The notes: generated by a model from the sequence alone, not told the origin. A DNA stretch of 64,000 bases from Tannerellaceae bacterium (GCA_031271045.1 JAISWO010000022.1:1-64000), one strand, 5' to 3'. Counted from the first letter of the stretch, positions 26,697 to 36,153 are shown. Program-made: numbers and translations.

Positions 26697-28496
26697 ATGA
26701 GTAAAACGATTATTTGCATTCTGGCAACAGTTTTCTGTTTCACTGTCATACCTCTTTATCCACAGGATAATAACAGACAGCAAATTATTACTAATAACGC
26801 TCAAGATAACAATATATTTTATCATGTAGTTGAGCGCGGACAAACGATCTATTCTATCGCTGTCACGTATGGCGTGGAGGAAAGTATCCTCTATCGCCTC
26901 AATCCGGGAAGCCGTGATATAATTAAGGTAGGAGAGAAGTTGAGGATACCTCAAAAAAATGCAGCCATGAACATCGGCAAAGACAATCAGGGATATTTTT
27001 TCCATACCATTCAGCCGAAAGAAACGCTCTATTCGCTGTCGGTGAAATATAATGTGCCGGCCGCTGACATTGTAGAGGCCAACCCGGGATTGTCGGTTGC
27101 GACATTCCTCATCGGGAAAAATATCCGCATCCCCTCCACAACAGATACGGAAGTTACACCTCAAGAAAAACAAATCGTTATAACAGACGTCGAATACAAG
27201 GTAGAGAGAAGAGAAACGCTATACCGGATTACCCGCAAATTCAACATATCTTCCGATGAACTCCTTGCCCGGAATCCCGACTTAAAGAACGGAGTAAAAG
27301 CCGGCATGGTGATACGCATACCTGTAAAAGAAGAAATTATTGTTTCACAACAAACAGCAGCCTCTAATGAAAAAGACGCAAACGCCTTATTGTCAACCCC
27401 TGCAAAAATAGACAGACCCGATACGATCAACCTGGTTTTGCTATTGCCCTTTATGACGGAAGAAACAATCCCGACGTCTAATACCCGTTTTGTGGAATAT
27501 TACGAAGGACTGCTGCTGGCCATTGACAGTTTGCGTAACAAAGGCGTTTCCATTACACTGACAGTGCGTGATTGCGGAAACGGCGTGAGAAAGTTAGAAG
27601 GTATACTGAAAGAAAAAGCTCTGAGCGAAGCTCACCTGATTATCGGCGCCGTGGGAGATGAGCAAATTGCCCCCATAGCCGACTTTGCCAAAAAGAATGG
27701 TATCAAGTATGTCATACCTTTCACTTCAAAGAACGATGACGTATTATCAAACAGCTATGTATTCCAAGTCAATACCCCTCATTCCTATTTGTATGCCAAA
27801 GCAACGCAAGCCGCTTACGAAATGTTTTACGATTACAATATCATCTTTGTTGACACCAACGACCCGGATGATCAGAAGGAATTTATCCGTGTATTCAAAC
27901 AAGAACTATCGCAACATAATATAACAGCCAAGGATGTTTTATACAAAGGTGAGTCTTTTTACGGAGACATAGAAGCCTTGTTGAGAAGGGATAAACGAAA
28001 TGTAATTATTCCGACTTCGGGAACTTTGGAGGCGCTGAACAAAATCAGGACTCCGCTTCGTACTCTTGCAGAAGCCAATCCCGATTGCATCATAAACCTG
28101 TTCGGATATCCTATATGGCAGACTTATGCACGCGAGTGTATGGAGGACTTTTTTGCCCTGAATACATATATATATACTTATTTTTATGCTGATAACCTGT
28201 CGCCCGATGTATTGCGGTTCTATTCCAAATACAAGATATGGTACAGTAAAAACATCCCAAACACCTTCCCCAAATTTGGGATATTGGGCTTCGATACGGG
28301 AATGTTTTTCTTAGACGCCATATACCATTATGGTGTGAATTTTGAATCCAACCTGAGCAGAATCAATTACAAAAGTCTCCAAACCGGCTTCAAATTCTAC
28401 CGGGTGAACAATTGGGGAGGATTTATTAATACGAATTTATTCATTGTTCACTACAACCGGGAGAATTACAGGACAATACGCCACGAACTTAAATAA
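26697..28496 (+). CDS. LysM protein with periplasmic-receptor domain
   Basis: 599 residues from ATG 26697 (MSKTIICILATVF), preceded by a -7 box that excludes the upstream ATG. After a signal peptide come three LysM repeats: FYHVVERGQTIYSIAVTYG, FFHTIQPKETLYSLSVKYN and EYKVERRETLYRITRKFN, at about residues 40-85, 98-143 and 163-208. From about residue 245 a type 1 periplasmic binding fold follows (DTINLVLLLPFM, YYEGLLLAIDSLRNKG, LIIGAVGDEQIAPIADFAKK). The protein probably binds peptidoglycan and a ligand in the periplasm; the receptor half resembles LppC/ABC receptor-like domains. It is followed directly by a PorT-like barrel, with which it is translationally coupled. Confidence 0.85.
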   Translation: MSKTIICILATVFCFTVIPLYPQDNNRQQIITNNAQDNNIFYHVVERGQTIYSIAVTYGVEESILYRLNPGSRDIIKVGEKLRIPQKNAAMNIGKDNQGYFFHTIQPKETLYSLSVKYNVPAADIVEANPGLSVATFLIGKNIRIPSTTDTEVTPQEKQIVITDVEYKVERRETLYRITRKFNISSDELLARNPDLKNGVKAGMVIRIPVKEEIIVSQQTAASNEKDANALLSTPAKIDRPDTINLVLLLPFMTEETIPTSNTRFVEYYEGLLLAIDSLRNKGVSITLTVRDCGNGVRKLEGILKEKALSEAHLIIGAVGDEQIAPIADFAKKNGIKYVIPFTSKNDDVLSNSYVFQVNTPHSYLYAKATQAAYEMFYDYNIIFVDTNDPDDQKEFIRVFKQELSQHNITAKDVLYKGESFYGDIEALLRRDKRNVIIPTSGTLEALNKIRTPLRTLAEANPDCIINLFGYPIWQTYARECMEDFFALNTYIYTYFYADNLSPDVLRFYSKYKIWYSKNIPNTFPKFGILGFDTGMFFLDAIYHYGVNFESNLSRINYKSLQTGFKFYRVNNWGGFINTNLFIVHYNRENYRTIRHELK

Positions 28497-29180
28497 ATGA
28501 AAACAAGACGATTTTTCGCAACAATAGCCGGATTGACTTTGGTTATCTATGCCAGCGGACAGAATACCTTCCGCAAAGAACTTTCGATAGGAGGCTCCTT
28601 CGGCATGGGTGTTTCTTCTGTTACTTTTGTCCCTAAAGTACAGGAAAATCAACTGATGGGAACTCACGCAGGGCTGACCGTGCGCTGGTTGACGGAATCA
28701 TACGCCGGACTTGTCTTCGAGGTTAATTATTCGCAGGAAGGTTGGGAAGAACACTTTGACGATCCTGCCTACAATTATACGCGCCGGCTTAATTACATCG
28801 ACATTCCCTTGCTTTCCCAGCTTTATTATGGCAATAAGCATATCCGGTTTTTCCTGAACGTAGGGCCAAAGGTTGGTTTCTTCATAGGTGAAAGCACAAC
28901 CAGACAGGGCGACACCTCTTCCCCACCTATAGATCTGGTAACCGGTAAGCCTCATACGTCGGAACAATGGGACATGCCCGTTGAAAACAGATTTGCCTGG
29001 GGAATATGCGGTGGCCCAGGTCTTGAAGTTCGTACTCCTATCGGATGTTTCCAATTGGAGGGACGGTATTATTATTCATTGGGAGATATTTTCGGTAGCA
29101 GGAAAGCGGATTACTTTTCCAAATCTTCGGGACAGGTTATTTTCGGCAAATTGACGTATCTGATACCCCTGAAGAAATAA
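28497..29180 (+). CDS. PorT-like outer membrane beta-barrel protein
   Basis: 227 residues. A signal peptide ends at YASGQ, and the rest shows alternating beta strands typical of an eight-stranded outer membrane barrel of the PorT family: LSIGGSFGMGVSSVTF, LTVRWLTESYAGLVFEVNY, NYIDIPLLSQLYYG, RFFLNVGPKVGFF. The ATG follows the stop of the LysM gene immediately (TAAATG). PorT proper is a type IX secretion component; this may be PorT or a generic barrel of the same fold, so no symbol is given. A convergent gene begins 15 bases past its stop. Confidence 0.8.
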   Translation: MKTRRFFATIAGLTLVIYASGQNTFRKELSIGGSFGMGVSSVTFVPKVQENQLMGTHAGLTVRWLTESYAGLVFEVNYSQEGWEEHFDDPAYNYTRRLNYIDIPLLSQLYYGNKHIRFFLNVGPKVGFFIGESTTRQGDTSSPPIDLVTGKPHTSEQWDMPVENRFAWGICGGPGLEVRTPIGCFQLEGRYYYSLGDIFGSRKADYFSKSSGQVIFGKLTYLIPLKK

Positions 29181-29195
29181 AAAAAGGAAATATTG

Positions 29196-29657
29196 CTATT
29201 TCCTTAATCGTTCTACAGAACGCACCAATATTTCGTCGGCGCCAATATTTCGTATGGCAAGGTAATCCAAAATCAGACTTATCAAGGGGAATGAAAGGGC
29301 TATCTTGACGCTTACCGACAGATCTTCCACTTGCTGATACATCATGTATATCAAAAAAACAAAGAAGCCATAAAAACCAATCATCAGAATAGCGTTAAAC
29401 ACACATACTCGTATTTGCAATATCCGCTTTTTGTATAGTAAAATGGTTACGATTGCCAGTATAGCTATAAGCGCCGTCAAAACAAACAATCCCCACATCG
29501 GGGAAAAATCTGCCTTATCCGACAAATTGCTTATTCCAAAGACTTCAAGCGAATAAAGACCTTCTTTCCGTTGCAGAATAGCCAACGGAAGAAAAGTCAT
29601 GGCCGTCATCAGGATGGCGATAAGCAATAAATATACAGTCTGTATTCTTTGTAACAT
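29196..29657 (-). CDS. DUF4293 membrane protein
   Basis: 153 residues with four membrane spans (about 5-27, 53-73, 82-104 and 113-136), matching the DUF4293 family of Bacteroidota; the start MLQRIQTVYLLL and the end LDYLAIRNIGADEILVRS are characteristic. Function unknown. It is the third gene after bamD and the omega-like RNA polymerase subunit, and its ATG overlaps the stop of the latter by one base (TGATG). This three-gene order is common in the phylum. Confidence 0.88.
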   Translation of the reverse strand: MLQRIQTVYLLLIAILMTAMTFLPLAILQRKEGLYSLEVFGISNLSDKADFSPMWGLFVLTALIAILAIVTILLYKKRILQIRVCVFNAILMIGFYGFFVFLIYMMYQQVEDLSVSVKIALSFPLISLILDYLAIRNIGADEILVRSVERLRK

Positions 29658-29989
29658 CAGAAGCCTCCCTTGTCTTTAGCCGGGTTTTTGAAATACAATT
29701 TATTGTCTTCGTATTCCTGAGCGGCAATAAGAGTTGCTTTCGGGAGCTTTTCGTAATAGCGGGAAATTTCAATTTGCTCTCTGTTTTCAAACACCTCTTC
29801 CAGGCTATCGTTATACGAAGCAAATTCCTGAAGTTTCTTTTCCAAATCGTGCTTCATTTCCACGGCAACCTGATTAGCCCGTTTGGATATAATCATCGTT
29901 GTTTCATAGATGTTACCAGTATTAGCCGATAGTTTCATCATATCGCGCGTTACCGTGTTCAGGGGAGCATTTGTTTTTTTGTAATCCAT
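29657..29989 (-). CDS. RNA polymerase omega-like (Rpb6 family) subunit
   Basis: 110 residues, related to the omega/Rpb6 fold as found in Bacteroidota. The conserved core is NIYETTMIISKRANQVAVEM (about 26-45), the segment that in omega contacts the beta' C-terminus. The tail is rich in Glu and Lys. It helps assemble core RNA polymerase. It lies between bamD and the DUF4293 gene, 22 bases after bamD. Confidence 0.82.
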   Translation of the reverse strand: MDYKKTNAPLNTVTRDMMKLSANTGNIYETTMIISKRANQVAVEMKHDLEKKLQEFASYNDSLEEVFENREQIEISRYYEKLPKATLIAAQEYEDNKLYFKNPAKDKGGF

Positions 29990-30011
29990 ATTGTTTTAAT
30001 TGACTAATAAT

Positions 30012-30818
30012 TTAATATCCATCTGTGATCCGTTTGCTGGCATAATCGAAAAAGCGTTGAGCTTGTTTTGCGTATTTGCCTTCCGGATATTCGTTTTTGT
30101 AATTGTAATATTCATCCACCACATCCCGATAGCGTCCCTGCAATTTTTCACTTACGCTGGCTAATGCAAGTTCATATTTGGCTTGGAGCATTAAGTAGAT
30201 AAAATCTTCCCTGTATTTGGAAAAGGGATAATTTTTCAGGGCGTTCTGCACCGTAATGATGCTCGACAGGTAATTATTGGCCAGATAAGTGCCCAGATTG
30301 AAATAGAGCCGGGAAGCCATCAGTTCTTTCAGCGCTAACTTTTCCTGCAAGTCGAACATGATGTTCTGGGCGTCTGCCGCACGTTCGGATTGTGGATAAT
30401 ACTCCATGTACAATTGGAGTTCTTCGATAGCCTTATACGTCTGCGCCTGATCTAAGCGGGGATCCGGTGAATCCAGGTATAGTCCGTATCCCGAATAGTA
30501 ACGCGCAAGTTCCACATATTCGCCTTTGGGATAAGTGGTGTAATAGGTGTTGAAGTACTGTGAAGCCGTCTGATAGTCCTTTTGTCCGTAATAACTCTGT
30601 GCCAACAGATATAACGATTCTTCCGCATTGGAAGTACCTTTCAGGATGGGGAGCAATTCTTCCAGAAGCGTAGCGGATTTTGTATATTGCTTCGCATTGA
30701 AATACTTCTTGGCATAGGAATACTTCAACTCGTAATCGGTACTTTTCAGCACCTTGTTATATTCTCCGCAAGCGGAGAATATAACCGTCATCACGCATAT
30801 ATATATAATCTTTTTCAT
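30012..30818 (-). CDS. bamD: Outer membrane assembly lipoprotein BamD
   Basis: 268 residues. The lipobox is FSAC with Cys17, followed by GEYNKVLKSTDYELKY. The body is a run of TPR-like helices with the family motifs SLYLLAQSYYGQKDY, FNTYYTTYPKGEYVE and LQLYMEYYPQSERAADA. BamD works with BamA to insert beta-barrel proteins into the outer membrane; it is essential in most Gram-negatives. It heads a three-gene operon with an RNA polymerase omega-like gene and a DUF4293 gene, behind a recognisable -7 box. Confidence 0.93.
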   Translation of the reverse strand: MKKIIYICVMTVIFSACGEYNKVLKSTDYELKYSYAKKYFNAKQYTKSATLLEELLPILKGTSNAEESLYLLAQSYYGQKDYQTASQYFNTYYTTYPKGEYVELARYYSGYGLYLDSPDPRLDQAQTYKAIEELQLYMEYYPQSERAADAQNIMFDLQEKLALKELMASRLYFNLGTYLANNYLSSIITVQNALKNYPFSKYREDFIYLMLQAKYELALASVSEKLQGRYRDVVDEYYNYKNEYPEGKYAKQAQRFFDYASKRITDGY

Positions 30819-30836
30819 TTACATCTATTTAGCGCG

Positions 30837-30844
30837 CAAAGTTA
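30837..30844 (-). promoter_or_regulatory. -7 box of the bamD operon
   Basis: TAACTTTG on the minus strand matches TAnnTTTG and lies 19 bases before the bamD ATG. No -33 box is evident at 19-21 bases. Confidence 0.55.
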
Positions 30845-30884
30845 GTGCAACTTCACTAATAAAGAACACTCAAAACGTTAATAA

Positions 30885-31310
30885 TTACAACTTATACAAA
30901 TCACTGGCGGCAATGAGTGTTAATTTATTGGCTTGTAGAACCTCCACGCAACGCTCTACATCGTCGGGACGGATAATCACATGAGCCGAATCTCCTTGCG
31001 CGAAAGCATACATGTATTCGATAAAGATACCGGCACCCGTAATGATGTCCATGGCGGCGGCCAGGGCGCCGGGCTCATTGGGGCAATGCAGGCAAACCAC
31101 ATCTGTGATACTCACGGCGTACAACTTTTCGCGCAATACGTCGATGGCTTTGCCGGAGTCGGAAACGATCAGGCGAAGTATTCCGAAGTCAGAGCTTTCC
31201 GAAACGGTGAAGGCCGACATGTTTATGCCGGCTTCGCCCAATATCTTTGCTACTTCCGTAAAACGTCCTCTCTTGTTTTCAAGAAAGATGGATAATTGTT
31301 TGATTAACAT
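30885..31310 (-). CDS. Tandem ACT domain protein
   Basis: 141 residues forming two ACT domains: the first starts LIKQLSIFLENKRGRFTEVA and the second TDVVCLHCPNEPGALAAAMD (about residues 70-135). ACT domains bind amino acids as regulators. The gene follows paaK by 20 bases in the same direction, an arrangement common in anaerobes where both accompany aromatic amino acid/indolepyruvate metabolism. No indolepyruvate oxidoreductase genes are in the window, so the link to aryl-acid CoA ligation is by context only. Confidence 0.88.
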   Translation of the reverse strand: MLIKQLSIFLENKRGRFTEVAKILGEAGINMSAFTVSESSDFGILRLIVSDSGKAIDVLREKLYAVSITDVVCLHCPNEPGALAAAMDIITGAGIFIEYMYAFAQGDSAHVIIRPDDVERCVEVLQANKLTLIAASDLYKL

Positions 31311-31330
31311 AAGTCTGTTTTTTTGAAGGG

Positions 31331-32632
31331 TTAAACTAATTTGCGATTGTCGATTACGTGTTTGGCTTTCCCCATGCTGCGTTCGATGCTGCGGGGCTCT
31401 ACGATCTTGATGTCCGGCTGGATGCCGGTCACGCTTTGCATACGCGCTGCGATCCGTTTCCGAAGGGACAGGATTTTGTTTATCTCGTCGGAGTAATATT
31501 CCGGGCGTACTTCGACCTGTACCTGGAAGGTGTCCGTGTTGTTCACGCGGTCAACCACGATCAGGTAGTGAGGTTCAAACTCGGGCATTTCCAGAAGGAC
31601 CGATTCGATCTGCGAGGGGAAGATGTTCACACCCCGTATAATGAGCATATCGTCGCTGCGTCCTAAGATGCGGTCCATTCGTACGGCTGTACGTCCGCAG
31701 GGGCAGGGTTCGTAATGAAGGGCCGTCAGGTCGCGTGTACGGTAGCGGATCATCGGCATTCCTTCCTTTGTCAGGGTGGTGAATACCAATTCGCCGCTTG
31801 TGCCGGGTTCTGTGGGCTGCAAGGTATGCGGATCCAGTATTTCGGGATAGAAATGGTCTTCCCACAGGTGTGTGCCGTGCTGACATTCACATTCGCAGCC
31901 GACGCCCGGTCCGATAATTTCCGTCAGGCCATAGATGTCATAGGCTTTGATGCCGAGCGAGTCTTCTATTTCCTTGCGCATATTTTCGGTCCAGGGTTCG
32001 GCTCCGAACATACCGACTTTGAGTTTAAATTCGCTGCGCGGGATGCCTGATTCTTTGATTGTTTCGCCCAGGTAGAGTGCATAGGAGGGGGTACAGGCCA
32101 GGGCAGCGGCTCCGAAGTCGTGCATGAGTTGTATTTGTTTCTGGGTATTGCCGCTGCTCATGGGGATGACGGTTCCGCCGATATTTTCTACGCCTCCGTG
32201 CAGGCCCAGTCCGCCGGTGAAGAGTCCGTATCCGTAGGAGACTTGCACGGCGTCGTTGCGGGTAACGCCTGCCGCATACAGGCATCGGGCTACGGTTTCA
32301 CTCCATATTCCGAGGTCTTTCCGCGTATAGCCTACGACGATGGGTTTGCCGGTTGTGCCCGAAGAGGCGTGCAGGCGGACGATTTCCGACATGGGCACGG
32401 CCATCAGTCCGAAGGGATAGTTGTCGCGCAGGTCTTGCTTTACGGTAAAGGGTAGCCTGGTGATGTCGTCAAGTGAGCGGATGTCGCTGGGGGTCAGTCC
32501 TGTCTCCTGCATTTTACGGCGATAGAAGGGGGTGTTGTGGTAGGCATATTCAACGATCCGTTGCAGGCGGATGGTTTGGAGTTTGCGCATTTCGCCACGC
32601 TCCATACATTCGATTGTTTCGTTCCAAATCAT
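31331..32632 (-). CDS. paaK: Phenylacetate-CoA ligase
   Basis: 433 residues of the adenylate-forming superfamily. The ATP-binding motif is LHASSGTTGKPIVVGYTRKD, the aryl-acid pocket region has YGLTEIIGPGVGCECECQHG, and the hinge and C-terminal lysine regions are TRDLTALHYEPCPCGRT and RSMGKAKHVIDNRKLV. It joins phenylacetate or a related aryl acid to CoA using ATP. In gut and oral Bacteroidales it acts on products of amino acid breakdown. It is followed by the ACT protein gene. A run of nine Gs on the plus strand separates it from engB. Confidence 0.93.
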   Translation of the reverse strand: MIWNETIECMERGEMRKLQTIRLQRIVEYAYHNTPFYRRKMQETGLTPSDIRSLDDITRLPFTVKQDLRDNYPFGLMAVPMSEIVRLHASSGTTGKPIVVGYTRKDLGIWSETVARCLYAAGVTRNDAVQVSYGYGLFTGGLGLHGGVENIGGTVIPMSSGNTQKQIQLMHDFGAAALACTPSYALYLGETIKESGIPRSEFKLKVGMFGAEPWTENMRKEIEDSLGIKAYDIYGLTEIIGPGVGCECECQHGTHLWEDHFYPEILDPHTLQPTEPGTSGELVFTTLTKEGMPMIRYRTRDLTALHYEPCPCGRTAVRMDRILGRSDDMLIIRGVNIFPSQIESVLLEMPEFEPHYLIVVDRVNNTDTFQVQVEVRPEYYSDEINKILSLRKRIAARMQSVTGIQPDIKIVEPRSIERSMGKAKHVIDNRKLV

Positions 32633-32652
32633 GGTTATTCAAAGGGGGGGGG

Positions 32653-33255
32653 TTAGGGGTTTATATTCCTGTTAATTTCTTCGATATAGTTCAGTATTTC
32701 GTCTCGTCCTTCTCTTTTTTCTGCTGAGGAGAGGAAGATGGGGGGGAGTTCTTCCCATGTTTCGAGCAGGTGGGAGTGGTAGGCTTTGAGGTTTTCTTGC
32801 AGGCGTCCACGTCCGAGCTTGTCTATTTTGGTGAAGATGATCGCGAAGGGGACGGCGTTCTCACCCAGCCATTCCATAAATTCAAGGTCGATCTGCTGGG
32901 GTTCGTGGCGGCAGTCGAGCAGGACGAACAGGCTGGTGAGCTGTTCGCGTTGGAGGATATAGTCTTCGATGATATGCTGTATCCGTTCCCGTCCTTCCAT
33001 TCCGCGCCGGGCATAGCCATAGCCGGGCAGGTCGACCAGGAACCAGGTGTTGTTGATCAGGAAATGGTTGATCAGTTGGGTTTTTCCCGGTTTCTGGGAG
33101 GTCATAGCCAGGCCCTTTTTATGGGTCAGCATATTGATCAGCGACGATTTTCCTACGTTGCTGCGTCCGATGAAGGCGTATTCCATCCGGTTGCCTTCGG
33201 GGCATTTCCGCACGTCGGTATTACTGATAACAAATTCAGCGCTCTTTATGTCCAT
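32653..33255 (-). CDS. engB: Ribosome biogenesis GTPase EngB (YsxC/YihA)
   Basis: 200 residues from the ATG at 33255 ([12 protein letters not shown]); an ATG 12 codons upstream falls further inside the symporter gene. GTPase motifs are present: G1 [15 protein letters not shown]2/switch region [14 protein letters not shown]3 DLPGYGYA, G4 TKIDKLG and G5 SSAEKREG. It assists maturation of the 50S subunit. The start lies inside the 3' end of the SSS symporter gene (20-base overlap), so it is translated from the glycosidase-symporter message. Confidence 0.94.
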   Translation of the reverse strand: MDIKSAEFVISNTDVRKCPEGNRMEYAFIGRSNVGKSSLINMLTHKKGLAMTSQKPGKTQLINHFLINNTWFLVDLPGYGYARRGMEGRERIQHIIEDYILQREQLTSLFVLLDCRHEPQQIDLEFMEWLGENAVPFAIIFTKIDKLGRGRLQENLKAYHSHLLETWEELPPIFLSSAEKREGRDEILNYIEEINRNINP

Positions 33256-34702
33256 AGTTTTTCTTTTTTGAGGCGATCCATAGTCCGGCAAATGTCAGTC
33301 CTCCGTTGATCATCAGCATTTCGTAGCTGAAGACGTAACCGGCGTATTGTTTTACGCCGTAACTGAGTGCAAGGCATATCAGGGGGGAGGCTATGCAGAT
33401 ATAGGGGACACAGGCGTCGCGGGGTTTCTTTTTCGTAAACAGCCCGAAGAGGAATAATCCCAGCAGGGGGCCGTAGGTGTAGGAAGCGATCATATAGATG
33501 GCGTCAATCACGCTGCGGTTGTTCAGCGCTTTAAAGGCCAGGATGATCAGGGCGAAGAGGATGGAGATGGCCAGGTGGGTCTTCAGCCGTATACGGCGGG
33601 CTTCGGGGGGGGCTTTCTTCTCGACGTCCAGGAGGTCGACGCAGCAGGAGGTGGTCAGGGCCGTCAGGGCCGAGTCGGCGCTGCTGAATGCGGCGGCGAT
33701 GATGCCGATCGTGAAGAAGACCAGGATGGAGTCTCCCAGGATGCCGGAGGTGCAGAACATGGGGAGGATGTCGTCGCTCAGGGCCGGCAGGGGGATTTGC
33801 TCGCGCGAGGCGAGTATCAGCAGCAGGGCGCCCAGGGTGAGGAAGAGGAAGTTCACCGGCGTAAAGGCCAGGCCGTAGGTATACATATTCTTTTGCGCAT
33901 CCTTGAGGCTTTTGCACGAGAGGTTCTTTTGCATCATATCCTGGTCGAGGCCGGTCATGACGATGGTGATGAAGATGCCGCTGAAGAACTGTTTGGCGAA
34001 ATGCTGCGTACTGTGCCAGTCGTCAAACTCGAAGATACGGAAGTAGGAGCTGTCCGTCAGTGTCTGTATCATGCCGACCATGTCTTGCCCCATTTTGCTT
34101 TTCACTTCCCACAGGATAATGACCAGCATGGCAATGAAGCAGACGCATTGCAGGGTATCGGTCCACACGATGGTCCGGACGCCGCCGCGGAAGGTGTAGA
34201 GCCAGACGAGTGCGATGCTGATGACGACCGTCAGTTCGAAGGGCAGGTTCCAGGCATTGAAGACGTAGGTTTGCAGGATAAGCACCACCAAGTAAAGCCG
34301 CGCCGCTGCTCCGACGATCTTGGAGAGCAGGAAGAAGGAGGCGCCCGTCCGGTAGGTACGTCTTCCGATCCGATTGTCCAAGTAGGCATAGATGGAGGTC
34401 AGTTGCAGCTTATAGTAGAGGGGCAGCAGTACTTTGGCGATCAGGACGTAGCCGAAGAAGAAGCCAAGGACCGTCTGCATATACGTCATGTCGATGCTCC
34501 GCACCATACCGGGGACCGACACGAAGGTGACGCCCGATAGCGACGTCCCGACCATAGCTATGGAGACGATATACCACGGAGAGCGGCGGTTGCCCAGGAA
34601 GAAGGCCTCATTCCCGCTATGCTTCCGTCCCGTAAGGTAGGAGATCAGCAGCAGCGCGGCAAAATAAGCGGCAATGATAAAGAGTATGACGTAGCTGTTC
34701 AT
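33236..34702 (-). CDS. Sodium:solute symporter (SSS family)
   Basis: 488 residues with about 13 membrane spans. The N-terminus has the SSS pattern [20 protein letters not shown] followed by [10 protein letters not shown], and the sodium-site region [20 protein letters not shown] is clear in span 8. Members take up sugars, sialic acid, proline, iodide or other solutes with Na+. The gene overlaps the GH39-like glycosidase by four bases (ATGA), suggesting uptake of a sugar released by that enzyme; this link is an inference. It also overlaps engB. Confidence 0.9.
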   Translation of the reverse strand: MNSYVILFIIAAYFAALLLISYLTGRKHSGNEAFFLGNRRSPWYIVSIAMVGTSLSGVTFVSVPGMVRSIDMTYMQTVLGFFFGYVLIAKVLLPLYYKLQLTSIYAYLDNRIGRRTYRTGASFFLLSKIVGAAARLYLVVLILQTYVFNAWNLPFELTVVISIALVWLYTFRGGVRTIVWTDTLQCVCFIAMLVIILWEVKSKMGQDMVGMIQTLTDSSYFRIFEFDDWHSTQHFAKQFFSGIFITIVMTGLDQDMMQKNLSCKSLKDAQKNMYTYGLAFTPVNFLFLTLGALLLILASREQIPLPALSDDILPMFCTSGILGDSILVFFTIGIIAAAFSSADSALTALTTSCCVDLLDVEKKAPPEARRIRLKTHLAISILFALIILAFKALNNRSVIDAIYMIASYTYGPLLGLFLFGLFTKKKPRDACVPYICIASPLICLALSYGVKQYAGYVFSYEMLMINGGLTFAGLWIASKKKNYGHKER

Positions 34703-35853
34703 TTGCTTTCTTCTTCCGGAGTGTTTGCCATTCTTCTCAGCGTATCGCCGGCCGGTTTCAGCTTCAGGTCGAAGGTGTAAAGGCCCGAATATTTATAGGG
34801 GTCGCTCTCGGCTGTCGAGGGCAGGTAGTCGTGCAGCGCCGCCCAGAAGACCACTTCGGCTTCCGAGCGGAGCAGGGCTTCCCGGTAGATGCCGGAGATG
34901 TATGCGCCCAGGCTCTCTTCGCCGCTTTTGTAGCCGGGCAGCGACTGGTGCCGGCGGTCCGACGTATAGCTTGCTTCCGTTATCCAGTATGTCTTTTGCA
35001 GCTTATGTGCGCTGAGCATCTGTTCCGTCTCGGCTATTTGCCGGTTGATGTCGGCGGCCGTTTTGAAGTTCACGTGAAAGTTATAGACGTCGAAATTATG
35101 GTGCACAGGGTATGCTTCATCCCGGAGGGTTTTCGCAAAGAAGGCCGTATCGCATCCCCAGGCGGGTTCGCCTTGCGCCAGTCCGCCGAGCACGACCTTG
35201 GCGTCCGGGTTGCCTTTCTTGATCGCATGGTTGAAGTAATGCAACATCTTGCCGTATTCCCCGGCCGAGGAACGGTAGAAGCCGTACATATCCGGTTCGT
35301 TCCATAATTCCCAGTGGGATATTTTGTCTTTGTAGCGGCGGCTGACGGTCTCGGCGCATTGGGCCAGGTAGTCGTAGCCTGTCCCCACGGAACCCAGTCC
35401 TGCATCATAGTCGCCGATCTTCCCGGCCGACGGTGCGTGGAACATATAGAGGGTGGATTGCGGGACGGAGGCGGCCCATTGCGGAGTCCATGTAAACATC
35501 GGCAGGACGGAAAGACCATAACGGCAGGCGCTGTCTATGATCCGGTCTATTTCACCCCATTCGTAGCGGTCTTTCTCCGGATTGATGACGGCCCAGATGA
35601 AGCCGATGCGCACCCATTGAATCCCCAGCGCCCGGGCGGCGGCAAAGACGGAGTCGGCGCGGCGGGGGGCGATCCCCGGATCCATATAGACGATCAGGGC
35701 GCCCATCCTTTCGCCGTCGGTACGGGTTTGCCCGGACGGTGGTTCCGGATCGTCCACCCGTTCGCAGCACAGGCTGAACGCCAGAAGGAACAGCAGCGCC
35801 ACCGGAACGTTCGCGCCGGCTGCAATTGCTCTATGTCTTGTTCTGATTTTCAT
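34699..35853 (-). CDS. GH39-like glycoside hydrolase, exported
   Basis: 384 residues. A hydrophobic leader (about 15-29) ends at a Cys pair (SLCCERVDD), so it is probably a lipoprotein. The domain is a clan A TIM barrel: GIQWVRIGFIWAVINPEKD, the catalytic acid/base in HWELWNEPDMYGF, and a likely nucleophile in YWITEASYTSDRR. These fit the GH39-like group (beta-xylosidase or iduronidase relatives), with GH5-like enzymes as an alternative. It should act in the periplasm or at the surface. It leads an operon with a sodium symporter and engB, behind a -7 box and, further upstream, the second palindrome array. Confidence 0.75.
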   Translation of the reverse strand: MKIRTRHRAIAAGANVPVALLFLLAFSLCCERVDDPEPPSGQTRTDGERMGALIVYMDPGIAPRRADSVFAAARALGIQWVRIGFIWAVINPEKDRYEWGEIDRIIDSACRYGLSVLPMFTWTPQWAASVPQSTLYMFHAPSAGKIGDYDAGLGSVGTGYDYLAQCAETVSRRYKDKISHWELWNEPDMYGFYRSSAGEYGKMLHYFNHAIKKGNPDAKVVLGGLAQGEPAWGCDTAFFAKTLRDEAYPVHHNFDVYNFHVNFKTAADINRQIAETEQMLSAHKLQKTYWITEASYTSDRRHQSLPGYKSGEESLGAYISGIYREALLRSEAEVVFWAALHDYLPSTAESDPYKYSGLYTFDLKLKPAGDTLRRMANTPEEESK

Positions 35854-35897
35854 ATCCGTTTATCGCGGGGCGATATCGTTGTTCCGTTTTAACTACG

Positions 35898-35905
35898 CAA
35901 AGATA
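35898..35905 (-). promoter_or_regulatory. -7 box of the glycosidase-symporter-engB operon
   Basis: TATCTTTG on the minus strand matches the consensus, 45 bases before the glycosidase ATG. No convincing -33 box. Confidence 0.55.
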
Positions 35906-35994
35906 GGTGATATAAACGGATAATCATATACGGCCTTTCTTTTCGCTGCCGCAAGCAGGGGAGGCCGCCACCTGCCGCCTAAGGTGTCCATCGG

Positions 35995-36125
35995 GATGCA
36001 AGCTTGCATCGCAACAAGATGCAACGTTACATCGTGATAAGATGCAACGCTACATCGTGACAAGATGCAAGGCTACATCGCGACACGATGTAACGCTACA
36101 TCGCGTCAGGTCGTAACGTTACGAC
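35995..36125. repeat. Six-unit palindrome array, 23-bp period (array 2)
   Basis: Six 16-bp units start at 35995, 36018, 36041, 36064, 36087 and 36110, again exactly 23 bases apart. The first (GATGCAAGCTTGCATC) and last (GTCGTAACGTTACGAC) are perfect palindromes; in the last, both arms have changed together. The middle four match or nearly match units of array 1. Apart from one central GG, arm mismatches are A opposite C on the plus strand, so G-U on the minus strand. It lies between the 3' end of the TonB receptor gene and the promoter of the GH39-like operon, both on the minus strand. Confidence 0.95.
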
Positions 36126-36153
36126 CTGACAGTGTGCAAGGCGGCAAGCGGCC

